A DNA stretch of 64,000 nt from Sphagnum magellanicum (taxonomy: Eukaryota; Streptophyta; Sphagnopsida; Sphagnales; Sphagnaceae). Below, piece by piece: positions 50,221 through 61,200 of the stretch; positions within the stretch are counted from its first letter, which is position 1, and every line of letters begins with the position of its first letter. Position numbers and translations under genes: made by a program. Below the pieces are notes generated by a model. It was given only the letters and a program-made list of their open reading frames with translations, was not told the DNA's origin and made no database searches. Where the stretch lies: contig CM038919.1 in assembly GCA_021904315.1 (NCBI GenBank), forward strand, positions 1,860,001-1,924,000. The letters are read 5' to 3'.

Positions 50221-52080
50221 TTACATATCATCTTCCAATTTTAACAACCTTAAGGTTTCCACAAGCATGTTATTCCACATGTCTATTGGTCTAGGAAGGC
50301 ACCAATGGACATAATCATCGGAATTAATGATATCAATTGTGATGTTGGCCATGATGGGAACTATTTCTTTTGACCATCGATAACTACTAGGATGGTCATC
50401 ACCTCAAAGTTGAAAACTATAAGTGATATTGTCACTTATCAAGAAGTTTGAATTGAGCCATTGTAGAAGATTTAATCTTTTGTAAACATTCAAAATTTCT
50501 TCAAGTTGGACATTATACATCCACATCAAATGTGAATATAGAGGAATCTTTAATGGCATAGTGAAATTACATGACCCACCATTGTTAAAATGTTTATGCC
50601 CAAAATGGTCAGGTGAAAATGATTTTAATAGAATTATTCCTACAAAATTGAAGGATTGATAAGATTCCTTTTAAGACATTGTCGGTGACTTTTTTGTATG
50701 CATAAGCAAGCAAGTTGTGTTTTGTCATACCTAGGACATTGTCACAATTACACCTTCCAATAATTTGATTTCCTTTTAAAAATATATATGGATTTAACAC
50801 ACTATACCAATGTTTTGTAGAAATTATAAATACATCTATTCCCACAAGGTTTTGCATCAAGTCTTTGTCAATAATATCTATGTCAGTATGTTTTTATTTT
50901 GAGTTGTATTATCATTCATATGAACCAACTTATTAGTCTTTTGTACCAAGAAGTTGGACCAATAAAATGAAAGAGAGAACAAAAGATTGGAAAAAAAATC
51001 CTTGATTAAATGAGCTTTCAAATTCATCTTTGACTTCAATATGAAATGTGTTGATAGGATTTTCCATTTGAAGATGCAACAAACACGTTAGACCTAAAAC
51101 TACAAAACCTATTTAAATTCTGAGCATTTGAAAAATATTTTCATAAGATTTTAGAAATCCATTGAACACATATAGAAGATAATATTTTCAAGGTATGTAT
51201 TAAATTGGTATAATTTATTTAAAATAAATTACAAATGCCACATTTATGTACCATGACATTTGATTTTGAAAACTATATATATTTGTTTATGAATGTTGTA
51301 TATGTGTTCAATTATAATATGAAAAGAAAAGAAATTCTACATTCACATCCTTTAAAAAAAGGATCAATAATTAATTGTTTATAATTGGAAGAATAATAAC
51401 ATGAGCAAAAATGCATAATCATGATTGAAATTGGTTGGGACTAACAAAATCCCCAACAAAAGCTATTAATCGACCTCTCATTGATTCCATGAATGCTTTA
51501 GGATGTATTTGAAGTAGTTCACAATCTTTTGGTTTCCATTTCCAATGAATGAACTCCAAATCAGGTCGCCCATTCATCATGCAATTTGAATACATTGAAA
51601 TAAATGGGCATGACATATTATAAAATGGTTACCCATGTTAGGGACCTAGCTCTCTTTTGTTAAGTCACATGTTCCTTTAAAAAGAAAACCATATCAGTCT
51701 ATGATCCATGTAAGTGCATGTTTATTAATCATAAACACATCCATATATAATAATGGAATCATGCATATTGCAATAGTAAATATTACAATGTACTTTTTGG
51801 AATCCATTTTTGGGTGAAAAATTAGAAGCTTATAACTTAATATGATGTTTTCCAAAATTACATAACATGTGATACTTACCTATTGGCCCTACCATCTTTA
51901 GTAAATTGTTTGAATGATCAATGTGATTGAAATTGCTTTTAATATTAAGGTGTTTTCTTGTAAAATCTCGATCCAACTTGCCCTCCTCATTCTTAGTTTC
52001 ATTATTGATAGGATCAATATTATCAAAATTCCCCTCAACATTTATGTAATTTGATGGAGCATGAGGATGTACCTATGGGT
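50221..52080 (-). pseudogene. TBL / DUF231 O-acetyltransferase pseudogene, inverted relative to the gene at 1-1768
   Basis: Exon and intron order matches the left-edge gene. Exon 1 covers about 52080-51880, ends at a ggtaagt donor, and includes IKSNFNHIDH matching IESNFNNSDH. Exon 2 (about 51710-51420) has NGRPDLEFIHWKWKPKDC and AFVGDFVSPNQF. Exon 3 (about 51060-50221) has IISTKHWY, SPDHFGHKH, VHWCLPRPIDMWN and ends LEDDM. Lesions: the catalytic GDS is changed to GDF, there is a stop near the start of exon 2 (TKES then TAG), frame changes near 50960 and 50650, and an in-frame TGA at 50404-50406 where the intact copy has CGA. DxxH has become DYVH, so Asp and His remain. Intron retention shows DNA-level duplication. 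Confidence 0.85.
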
Positions 52081-52279
52081 TCAATCCATCATCCATTGCC
52101 AAAACATAATAAATTTTGTGTCAAATGGAATACTAAGGTAATTTGCTTAAATTGATTTTTTATGGGGGTGAAAGCTCTACATATTTGATGTCACAAAAAG
52201 TTCAAAACATTCAACATTAGTCCAATTAATTTCCACTAATACCTACCTACTATACAATGACCATTCCAAATATTTATGA

Positions 52280-53880
52280 TCCCATGCACTTACAAATACA
52301 TATTATTGTATATTCTACTATTGTGACATTCGAATGATGTCTTGTGATTTGTTTCAAAACTATTATGTATTGTGAAGAGAATTATCCAATTATTCCAACA
52401 AGAAAGTAAAAACTAGAGGCATCATAATTTCGACATTGAAATTGGGAAACCAACCGTTTTTCTCCTCATATGCATGTTTAAATGTTTTGTTGAGCAATAT
52501 TGAAAGTCTTTCAAATACCCAGAAATCCATGGCTCATACATATTTTATATATTTCAAATCATTTTTGTGTACTACAAAAGTGATGTGGTCTATTGTGAGA
52601 ATTTTTTTTTGACCATTTTGTTTCATGTTTTCATTTTACTTTATTATCTACTAATTTCATTTCAATGAAAAAAAGGTTAACAAATCATTTCATGTCCAAG
52701 TCAATAGCTCTAGAACTTACAAATTGTTTGTTGAAAATTAGTTGCAACGAGTTTGTGCCTCCAAAAAAACATAGTTTAACAAAAACTTGTTGAAGATGTA
52801 ACCCAAAAATATCAAGATGACAAAAGAAAAAGAAATCTATGAATGAATCAACCTATTTGCCATCTGAATAGGCTTGGGTTTACAATATAATTTAATGAAG
52901 CAAATCTCAAAATTCAATCAAACCTTGGTGTTGCTTGGAATGGTGAAAATGATGCACATGTATAATTACCACACTTTGTTCTCCAAGGAACACATATGAC
53001 TCATACACATATTTCAATGTTAAGTATCACCTTGTCATTCCTATTTGTGTTAGATACTTAACACATTGCTATAACTCCACCTATTTCATGATATTAATAT
53101 GATTTTCAAATTTGCTCAAGGTCCATCACAAGTGTGGTCATATGAATAATTCTTTAAACTAATTTGTGCACCAATGAATAAAGGACATGGCCTTTGTCAC
53201 AAACTGTTTTTTGTGAAAATTGATGCACAATCCATAGAAGCAATGCTCGATAAAATTCTTAGAAGGTAGTTTCTAGTAATGTTTCCCTTCTTCATATATT
53301 TATACCCCATATATGTGACATGGGCATAATGATGACAAGAAATAAAATAAATTGGTACCATTATTTATGAATAAAAAATCAATTAATGTGTTGAATAATG
53401 ATTTTGGACCTCTCAATTAAAAATAGAACATGGACTAATGGAAAATTCATCAAGTGTTGTTTCATGGCATGATAACACACAATTATTGATCATTCCTCAA
53501 AATAATGAAAGGATTGCCATGTAGGACAATGTGCCACAACTTAAGTTTTCAAAATCATAACATTTAGTTATGTGTGCAATTATTTTGTCAAATAAAATAT
53601 TCTTATTTCTTAATAGGAGTTGAATTATAACTTGAAATTTGAAGAGGCATAAACCACATCACCAATTTAAACTATGATATATTTGTCCACATTGTAATAA
53701 TTGAAAAAAATTAATGAAGAGAAACATTGGCTTGTCAGGCATGAATTTGTGATGTTATAACACTATGAGTTGTTGATTGTCATGACATGATCCAACCTCA
53801 TATTATTTTTCACATTTTTCATGAGCTCACACATTTGATTTATTAATGTCATGTATGCATTAACTTTTAATTAAACCATC
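52280..53880 (-). repeat. Dispersed repeat A, copy 2 (inverted partner at 6225-7810)
   Basis: On the minus strand this reads colinearly with 6225-7810 (see the anchors there). It ends about 200 bases before exon 1 of the TBL pseudogene. In minus-strand order A precedes TBL, whereas at the left edge A follows TBL, so the two arms are not a simple inverted duplication of one block. Confidence 0.75.
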
Positions 53881-54600
53881 ATATTGTATGTAGATACAAT
53901 ACATACTTCTTTTCTTTTCTTTAGGTTTGTGCATGACAAAATGTGCTTTTCATATGAATTGGTGCACAAAGTAAGATGATGTTGTTGTATTGCATCCAAC
54001 AACTTGGTGTGGAAAGCCCCTTTGTACAATCAAAGTAAAAGATGCATCAAAACTCATACATAGGAAGTCAAAATTGATTAAACCAAATTAGGGCCCAAAA
54101 GATAAAGATTCTAGAATGCAAGTTAGTGCGTTGGAAGAGGGGGAGGGGCAAAGCCATTGCTTGCTATACAACACAAGTTTGGACAAAAGACGGGGAACAA
54201 ATTATTGTCAAAAATGAGAGATGATACCTTTCAAACAACAACAAGAAGAGTAAGCCCCTTGCACAAAGAAGAAGCAGACTAGATCATGACATGATTTACA
54301 TAAAGTTGGTCCTGAAGAAGTTGGCCTAAATGTGGGCTAGTTACTAGATCTTAAACTAGGTGGGAGCATGGTTGTTCTTCCACCCCAAGCTTCAAGCATT
54401 TCTTGACAACATTGTTATTGACTTTGTGCAGAGACAAGAATGCATTCCTTTCGACCCTTGTCATCACTTTGGTCAACAACCACATCATACTGCATTACAT
54501 GCTCCATGTTCCATAAATCCATTGTAATTGGACACAAGACCATGTAAGATTGTTCCCCAGTGTAACATCCACCGTTGATTCTAAGTAACCTGACGCTAGC
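53881..54600. other. Intergenic DNA upstream of the LETM1-like gene
   Basis: No gene recognised. Composition becomes less AT-rich from about 54100. Confidence 0.4.
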
Positions 54601-55210
54601 ATGGAATCGACAGATGTCCGCGTATGTGCATCATCACCACGTAGTACATCCATCCACAACACATCCACCATTTATTCTTCGTCTCGCCGACGGAGGATTG
54701 CGTTTGGAAACTTCGTTTACTTTCCGACGAACGACCATCTATCTACGTCGTCCGTCTCTCTTGCGCTGCAAGCGAGCGAGCTAGCGAGAGAGCGAGCAAG
54801 AGAAGTGGAGAAAAGAAGAGGCGCGGAGAAGAACAGATTTTGCAGATGGCAGTTGTCGCCAGAGCTCTTGCTGCTTTTGCAAGCAAGCAATTGCCTCTGG
54901 AACGCCTGTCTGTGATCTGTCTGAGTGATCAAAATCTTTTCCTTTGAAGTCCTGGTGTTTTGGTTTGATGGGTTTCTGTGCACCCATCGCCTCAGGAAGT
55001 CGAGTCACCACCAATGGGAAATGAACCGTGGAGTTCATTGCAGAAGTTTTTATGATTTTCTTTTTGGCTTTTTGGGTAGGAATTTGGGTTGAATTTTTTT
55101 TCTTTTTTCTGGCCCAGTTGCCGCAGAATTGAGGGAATTCGTGAGAAACGTACCCATTTGGATGGGTTGGTCGGTGGAGCATTTAGTAGTCGTGAGGTTT
55201 TGAGGGAGCT
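54601..55210 (+). promoter_or_regulatory. Putative promoter end and 5' leader of the LETM1-like gene
   Basis: GC-richer than its upstream DNA, with a gcgagcgag/gagagagcgag purine tract at about 54768-54803. Overlapping minus-strand ORFs (54717-55318) lack motifs and are antisense shadows. The transcription start cannot be fixed by eye. Confidence 0.35.
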
Positions 55211-58200
55211 ATGCATTCCGCGGTGTGCAGCAGCGTTTCCGTAACGGTAGCCAGGCCGTCGGTGGAGGGAGGATTGTTTTGGGGCTGTTGCAATGCGCGC
55301 AGGGCGCACCATCGACACGAGTGTCAGCAGCTTGGGGTTAGCAGATTAGGAGGAGGCTGCTCAGGGTTCGGGAAGCTCAAGAAGAAGGTAGAGGATGAAC
55401 ACAACACCACCAACAACCGTCTCGCGATGCGGAAGTCGATGTTTGAGAGACCTAGAATTTGCTGGACGATAACGAGAGTAGCAGCAGCGGGAGAATCTAC
55501 TTACTTAGGAACGTCTCCCGAGACCTCAGAAGAAGAAGAAGGAATTGTTAATATGAACGATAGTTTCTGCAGGAGCGAGAATGGGTGGGGGGCAGACGCG
55601 CAGTCCACCAAATTCGATGGAGCAATGCTGAATGGCGGAGGAGGAGACCAGGGCAAGAACCTGGTGCAGGCGTTACATGAGACTGCTCGTATGCTTCAAT
55701 CCGCTATGGAGGAACAGAGCACACTCACCCGTGGCCCCTGGTTTGCACAGAAGTGGCTCGGCATTGATAAAAATGCTTGGTTGAAGTCACTAGCTTATCA
55801 GGCAAACTCCTTTCACCGTATCCTCCTGAACCCATGCAACTCATTTATCTTCCGCAGCAACAAGCTTTGAAGATTTGGGCATGATTCTTTGCTCAATTGT
55901 GTCTGGACATAAGAGATGCATGTTTACAAGCAGCAGCAGTAATTTATACCTTGTTGTTGTACCCCATCCATCTCTTGGACATTCCTCAAGTTGGTTTGCA
56001 TGGATCAGAGATCAAATTCCTGGATCATCCTTGTGGAGGATCATCATTTTGTCAGTGTGTAAATTAGGGTTCTTCACAGTGCTGATTATTAGTTTATGCT
56101 TGCAGGTTGCAGTTCATTCTTTGCTTCAAGCAGTTGAGGAGATTGTGATACGGGGTGAAGGTCGAGACAGTGACACCTGCATATTTGTACATCACAGGTA
56201 AATTCTATAGGAATGAGGTGTATGTAGAGCATGGGGTAATTTTTGGCTTCCCAAAGCTGTGGGTTCTTGGCTGACAACCCTAAATACCTCGAGAAAATTT
56301 ACTACGAGAGACAGACAGATGATGACGCTGTTCCACATATGGGGTTGTGATTTGATTTGTTTCTGGAAAGATGTAGTTTGTGTATGAGGAAGCTCAAGCT
56401 CAAGTCCTTATGATATTGGGTGCCACAAGGGTGTTCACTCAGGGAGTTATGATTTCACAAGACTTCATCTGCTGCTTCTTCATAGCCATAGCCTGTAAGC
56501 TCAGTTTGGAGGCAGCAAAGATGAAGCCTTCTCTTCATTCTAACAATTACTTTTTGTGATATGCTCCTTGATGTCCTACTCCAGAAGGCTCCTGAATTGG
56601 GACAGTCCTAATTTCTTGGAAAGGAGTCAAAACTTGTAAAGTTCTTACAGAGCTCAGAGCATCATTCCAATTGTGTGGCTTATTGATGTGCAGCCTCATC
56701 CGTCAATCAGCTCCACTGCGGGACTCCATCAAACTCCAGTTGTCATCAAGAGACCCCTCTGCATATGACTGGTTGTGGCTAAAGCAGCATCCCCAGGCTG
56801 TTGCAAATTTTGTCGGATTCTTGGAGAAAGACAACTGGTTTACTGCTGTCACATCCATGTATGTGCCTCTCAATCCTGGGGTAACCACCCTTGCACTGTG
56901 TCTTCTGTAGAGATACTTGGGACCTGAGATATTTTTATGCTTTACTTCTATCACTGAAAAATATCACTGTTTGTTTTCATTTGTGTTGTAGTGAAGATAT
57001 CTAGTTGGGTACAATCCTTTGTTTTTTATGTTTAGCACAGCCAGTTTCTAACAAGCAGTTGGAAGGAAATCTCATGATTGTGACCATGTTAACCTTAAAT
57101 ATGAACCTCCATGTGTGACATTTATCTGCTCATAGTTATGAGGTCAGAAAGACTGGAAATTGATTTGCAGAAAACCTTCCATCCATTGGAATGGGTGTGC
57201 AGTTTTGATATTAGCTTATGGACAATTTCAGCCTTGAACTCATTGGGAATGCTGTCTTGCCAGCCTGGCACCATTGCTCTAGCCTCTTACCTTGTGCCAT
57301 TTTCTTGCCTGTGTTTAGAGGTTGGGAAGGAGTTGGTGTGGGCCCTAGCAAGGCAAGTGACACGGCCCTCCTTATGTTGGCACTGAGCAACAGTGCAGTG
57401 GTGATGAAGTTAGGATCAGCAGCAGTATCATGCCCTCTCTTTTCATCCTCCCTAATGGAAGAAATCAAGCGACTAATGCAGAAACTGCCAGAATTCATGT
57501 CAATGGATCAACTGTACACATTCTCCTCTAGTGTGGGATTAAAGCAGGAGTTTCTAGAAATCTTTGGGTTGCGAGCTGCCAATGACCAGAATTGGCAGGA
57601 GAGCGGGAGAGAAGGAGTGTTTTGGGTCAATCTGGTGCACCAATTGCTATGGGCAGCTCTAAGCAGGGAAGGGTTTGTGTCAAAACTGAAAGCTTTTGAC
57701 AGCATTGAGGTAAGCCAGCTATTTTATGAAGAGTCCTTTTGTGGGAGGGTGTTCCTTCAAACCTTTCTACTGGATCAGCGGGCATTTTCATGCTAGCCTT
57801 TGCTTTTCTTTCGTATCCATTTCTCTGTCAGTATCTCAACAGATATGCATCAGAAGTGCTTACCTATGAAGGGCAGAGCTTCTTTGGGAGCTTAGTTTTG
57901 GATTTGAATATTTATGTACACATCCATGGGGCTTTAGTGCCATTGTTCATTGCATGTGGATGGTCAATACTTAATCTGTAAGAGGGGCATGCAGGTGCTG
58001 GAAATGGATTTAGCAGTGTTTGGCTTTTTCGCAGCTTTGGGGAGCAGCACTAGTGCTTACCTAGCTGCCAAAGGTGTAAGAGATGCAGAAGAATCTCTCT
58101 CAAGTCTACTTAGGTCTGTGGTTCTCACTAAATGCATTCACTTTTCCTTGTACACTCCGTAAACCCAGGAAGCAGAAATGGACAAGCTTGGCACCCATTA

Positions 58201-61200
58201 GGTGGTTGTTGCCATGCATTCTCTTTCATCAAACAGCAGAAGTTTTCCCAGCTGATCTTCTAGTGCTGGTCAGAAAAGCAAAAGACACGGATTGGAAAAA
58301 TAGCAAGCCAGAATGCTCAATGATGGTTTTGATGTCAGAACAGTAATAGCAAGGTTAGGGCCTCTGAAAATATAAAACAGAGCAGGCAAGAGCTGCCTGA
58401 TGTTTGTAAGAAGGTGATCATGGGAGCAGGAAGAGCTTACTGCAAAAGTGAGAGGGGAAGAAGCTGGTGTGCCCTTGGTGTGCTTCTTTGTGACGGACAT
58501 CTTTTGAAGGCACTTTAACTCACAGCACACTTTGGGCTTTCCAATCTTAAAATGTCTTCCTGCAGCCATGTTGTTAGACATGTTCTAATAAAAGTTTCCT
58601 TGCTGGTGCAGGTACCTAGAGGGTGGAAGTGTCCTATATTACCCACAGCTTGCCAGTGTCTCCACTTATCAGCTCTTCATTGAGGTCAACAGTTCTTACT
58701 GACCCAAATGTAAATTGGACTACATTTATCTCTCAATCTGGTATTGATGTACATGCAGGAAGCTGAAACTGCAGCTCCAAATTCAGAAGTTTTTTAATGT
58801 GAGTCATTAAAGAACTTTGGAATTTGGAGCAATGGCAAAGCACTTCTGAGTAGAAGCACTTTTCTTTTTCAGGTGGTATGTGAGGAGATGGAGTGGTTGC
58901 CATTCTATCCAGGAAGTCCACAATCTGCCGCTCATGGAGAGCATGGCAATGTGATGGGCATGGTGGGTAAAGTGGAGAAGCAAGCAGGTATTATTGTTGC
59001 ACTTCAAGTGTGTTCTATGTGGGTTGATAGCTTCCTTCAGCACAGTACATGGGTGCAGCAACCTCAGGGCATCCTCTCTGCCACATTTCTTCAGAAGAGG
59101 TCAGTGTTTTTCCATCGTCTGCCACTTTCATATCCTGATGCCACTGGTCGATTCATATTTTGGAGGTTATCTGAATGTAGTCAGTTCGATTGTGATTGAC
59201 TGGGTTGAAGACATGGAAATGGCATTTTCTCCAGATGTAAGGTTTCCACCAGAGGCATTGACATCACTGTAGCAATGGAGGGTTTTGAAAGCCATTTTGT
59301 GCTGGAATATGTAGTTGATTCTGTTTCACAATTATCTTGCTTTTGTTACATATGGGATATTTTCCACATAGTCCTGACATTGAATACTGTAAATCTATTC
59401 AAACTAGGTTTTACATATTCTTTATGGTTTGGGGATCTCAGCCAAGTTCCTGTTCAAACTTTGACTGCTCAACCCCTGAATTGGGCAATGCCCATTTCTC
59501 AGTTCATACTTTTCTGACAAGGACTACATCCTACAACAGAATGCACAAAGTAGTTTATTCTTTATCTATGGCATTTGATAGCCTTGTTTTAGGAACTGCA
59601 ATGTTTGTGCCACCTCACATTCAGCTGAATCACTGGGCCATGTTCCTCAAATAGTCTTGTTGATGTTTCAATCAATAGTCACTAGAGGGTTAGCAGGTTT
59701 CTTATTCATCTTGTAGAAGCTGGAGCTAATTAAATCTAGACAGTGTCTACTTTCAAGGTCCAGGATGCAGGTGTGATTGAGATTTTCTTGCCTCAGAATT
59801 GCTTTGTCCCACAGTTCTGCAGAGTTGTCAGTGATTTCATTTGGAGTCATGCAGGAGTGACAGAAACTGCCATATTCTATACATTAGGCATGGAGCTCAT
59901 AACTTTCATGTGTTGGAATGAGAACAGTAAGCAACGCTTGGATGAGTGCTATAGAGTGTACAACATTGTAAAGCGAGAAGCAAATGGTGATGGAGCAAGG
60001 TATCTAGGCTATCCATATCCAAAGTATTGATCTATCCCCAGGATTTCAAGCATTTAAGGTAGACAACAATTATACAGAATCACCTTCAAATCATCTGCAG
60101 GTATGGCCAGTCAAATCTCTGGTTTACTAATGTGTACCATCTGTGTGGTGTTGGACCCTTGGACAGGGCAGTGGAAGTTGGTAGTGAAATGGAGAGACTG
60201 ATTTTGCAGGACTTTGAAAAGAAAGTTCTGACAGAAGAGGCATACAAGAGTTGGGTTAGAGATGATTTAGAGGATAGTCCCGACAGGATACTGTGGAACA
60301 CCATTGAGGAGCGTTTATCAGATAGTGTAGGACTGCAGGAGATGGAGCGCCAACTCAAGCTCTTCGATAAGGTGCAAGCTTGCTTTGCTACTCCCTCAAC
60401 CACTGTTCTTTAGAGTGAGTTGGGCAACAGTTGTGTGCTGAACATCTTGTTGTTGTTTGCTGTTTTCTTGGTCCATTTTGTTGAGTTTGTCTTCTGTATT
60501 CATTCAACATCTGCATTCTTAAAGCTTATGGGGGTATTGTTGTTTCCAGGTAAGTATATGTCATTGGTTGAGTTAGTCTCTCTCTATGTGACATTTTCTC
60601 CTATTGAAGTTCCACCATCCACATTAATGAAGACTTTTAGCATTTAACAGTGAAATGGCCTTGCTGCAGGAGTTGCAGAGTGTCGAGTGCGCAATGAAGA
60701 AACTGGAATCCTTGGTTAAGGAGTCTGAAGCTTCAAGTGTTCCATGTGGAAAGGAGAAACTGTCTGCAGCATGTTCTGACCTTGAAAAGATTCGATCTTT
60801 GAAGAGGGAAGTGGAAGCCTTGGAATCATCTCTGAAATTCAAGGCAGGGCTTAAGGAAAAGCTTGTATTGAAGAAGCAGGTGAGGTGGATTTCCAGTGGG
60901 TTTTTGTTCATTATCCTGGATGCCCTTCACATAAGTTGCTATGAGGCTCAGTGTGCAAGGTCCTTTGGAGCCCATGAACGTTGATGTCCTTGATTGTGTG
61001 CTTGATGTAGTGATAACCAAGTATACTGGAATTTAGCCAATCCAATCTTCTTAGCAGTTTCCTGCCAGATGTTGTTGACTTTAGATTTGTGTCATACAAG
61101 GACATGTTGATGTCAAAATTTGAGAAGTACCTGTGTCTTCATACTGCAGGTTGCTGGAGAGCATGAAAATGAACTAAGGCTGCAACAAAGGAGCTCAGCC

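Noticed and set aside
54717..55318. Minus-strand ORFs opposite the LETM1-like leader and exon 1
   Set aside because: Shadows of the GC-rich leader and first exon; low-complexity Lys/Ser strings without motif.
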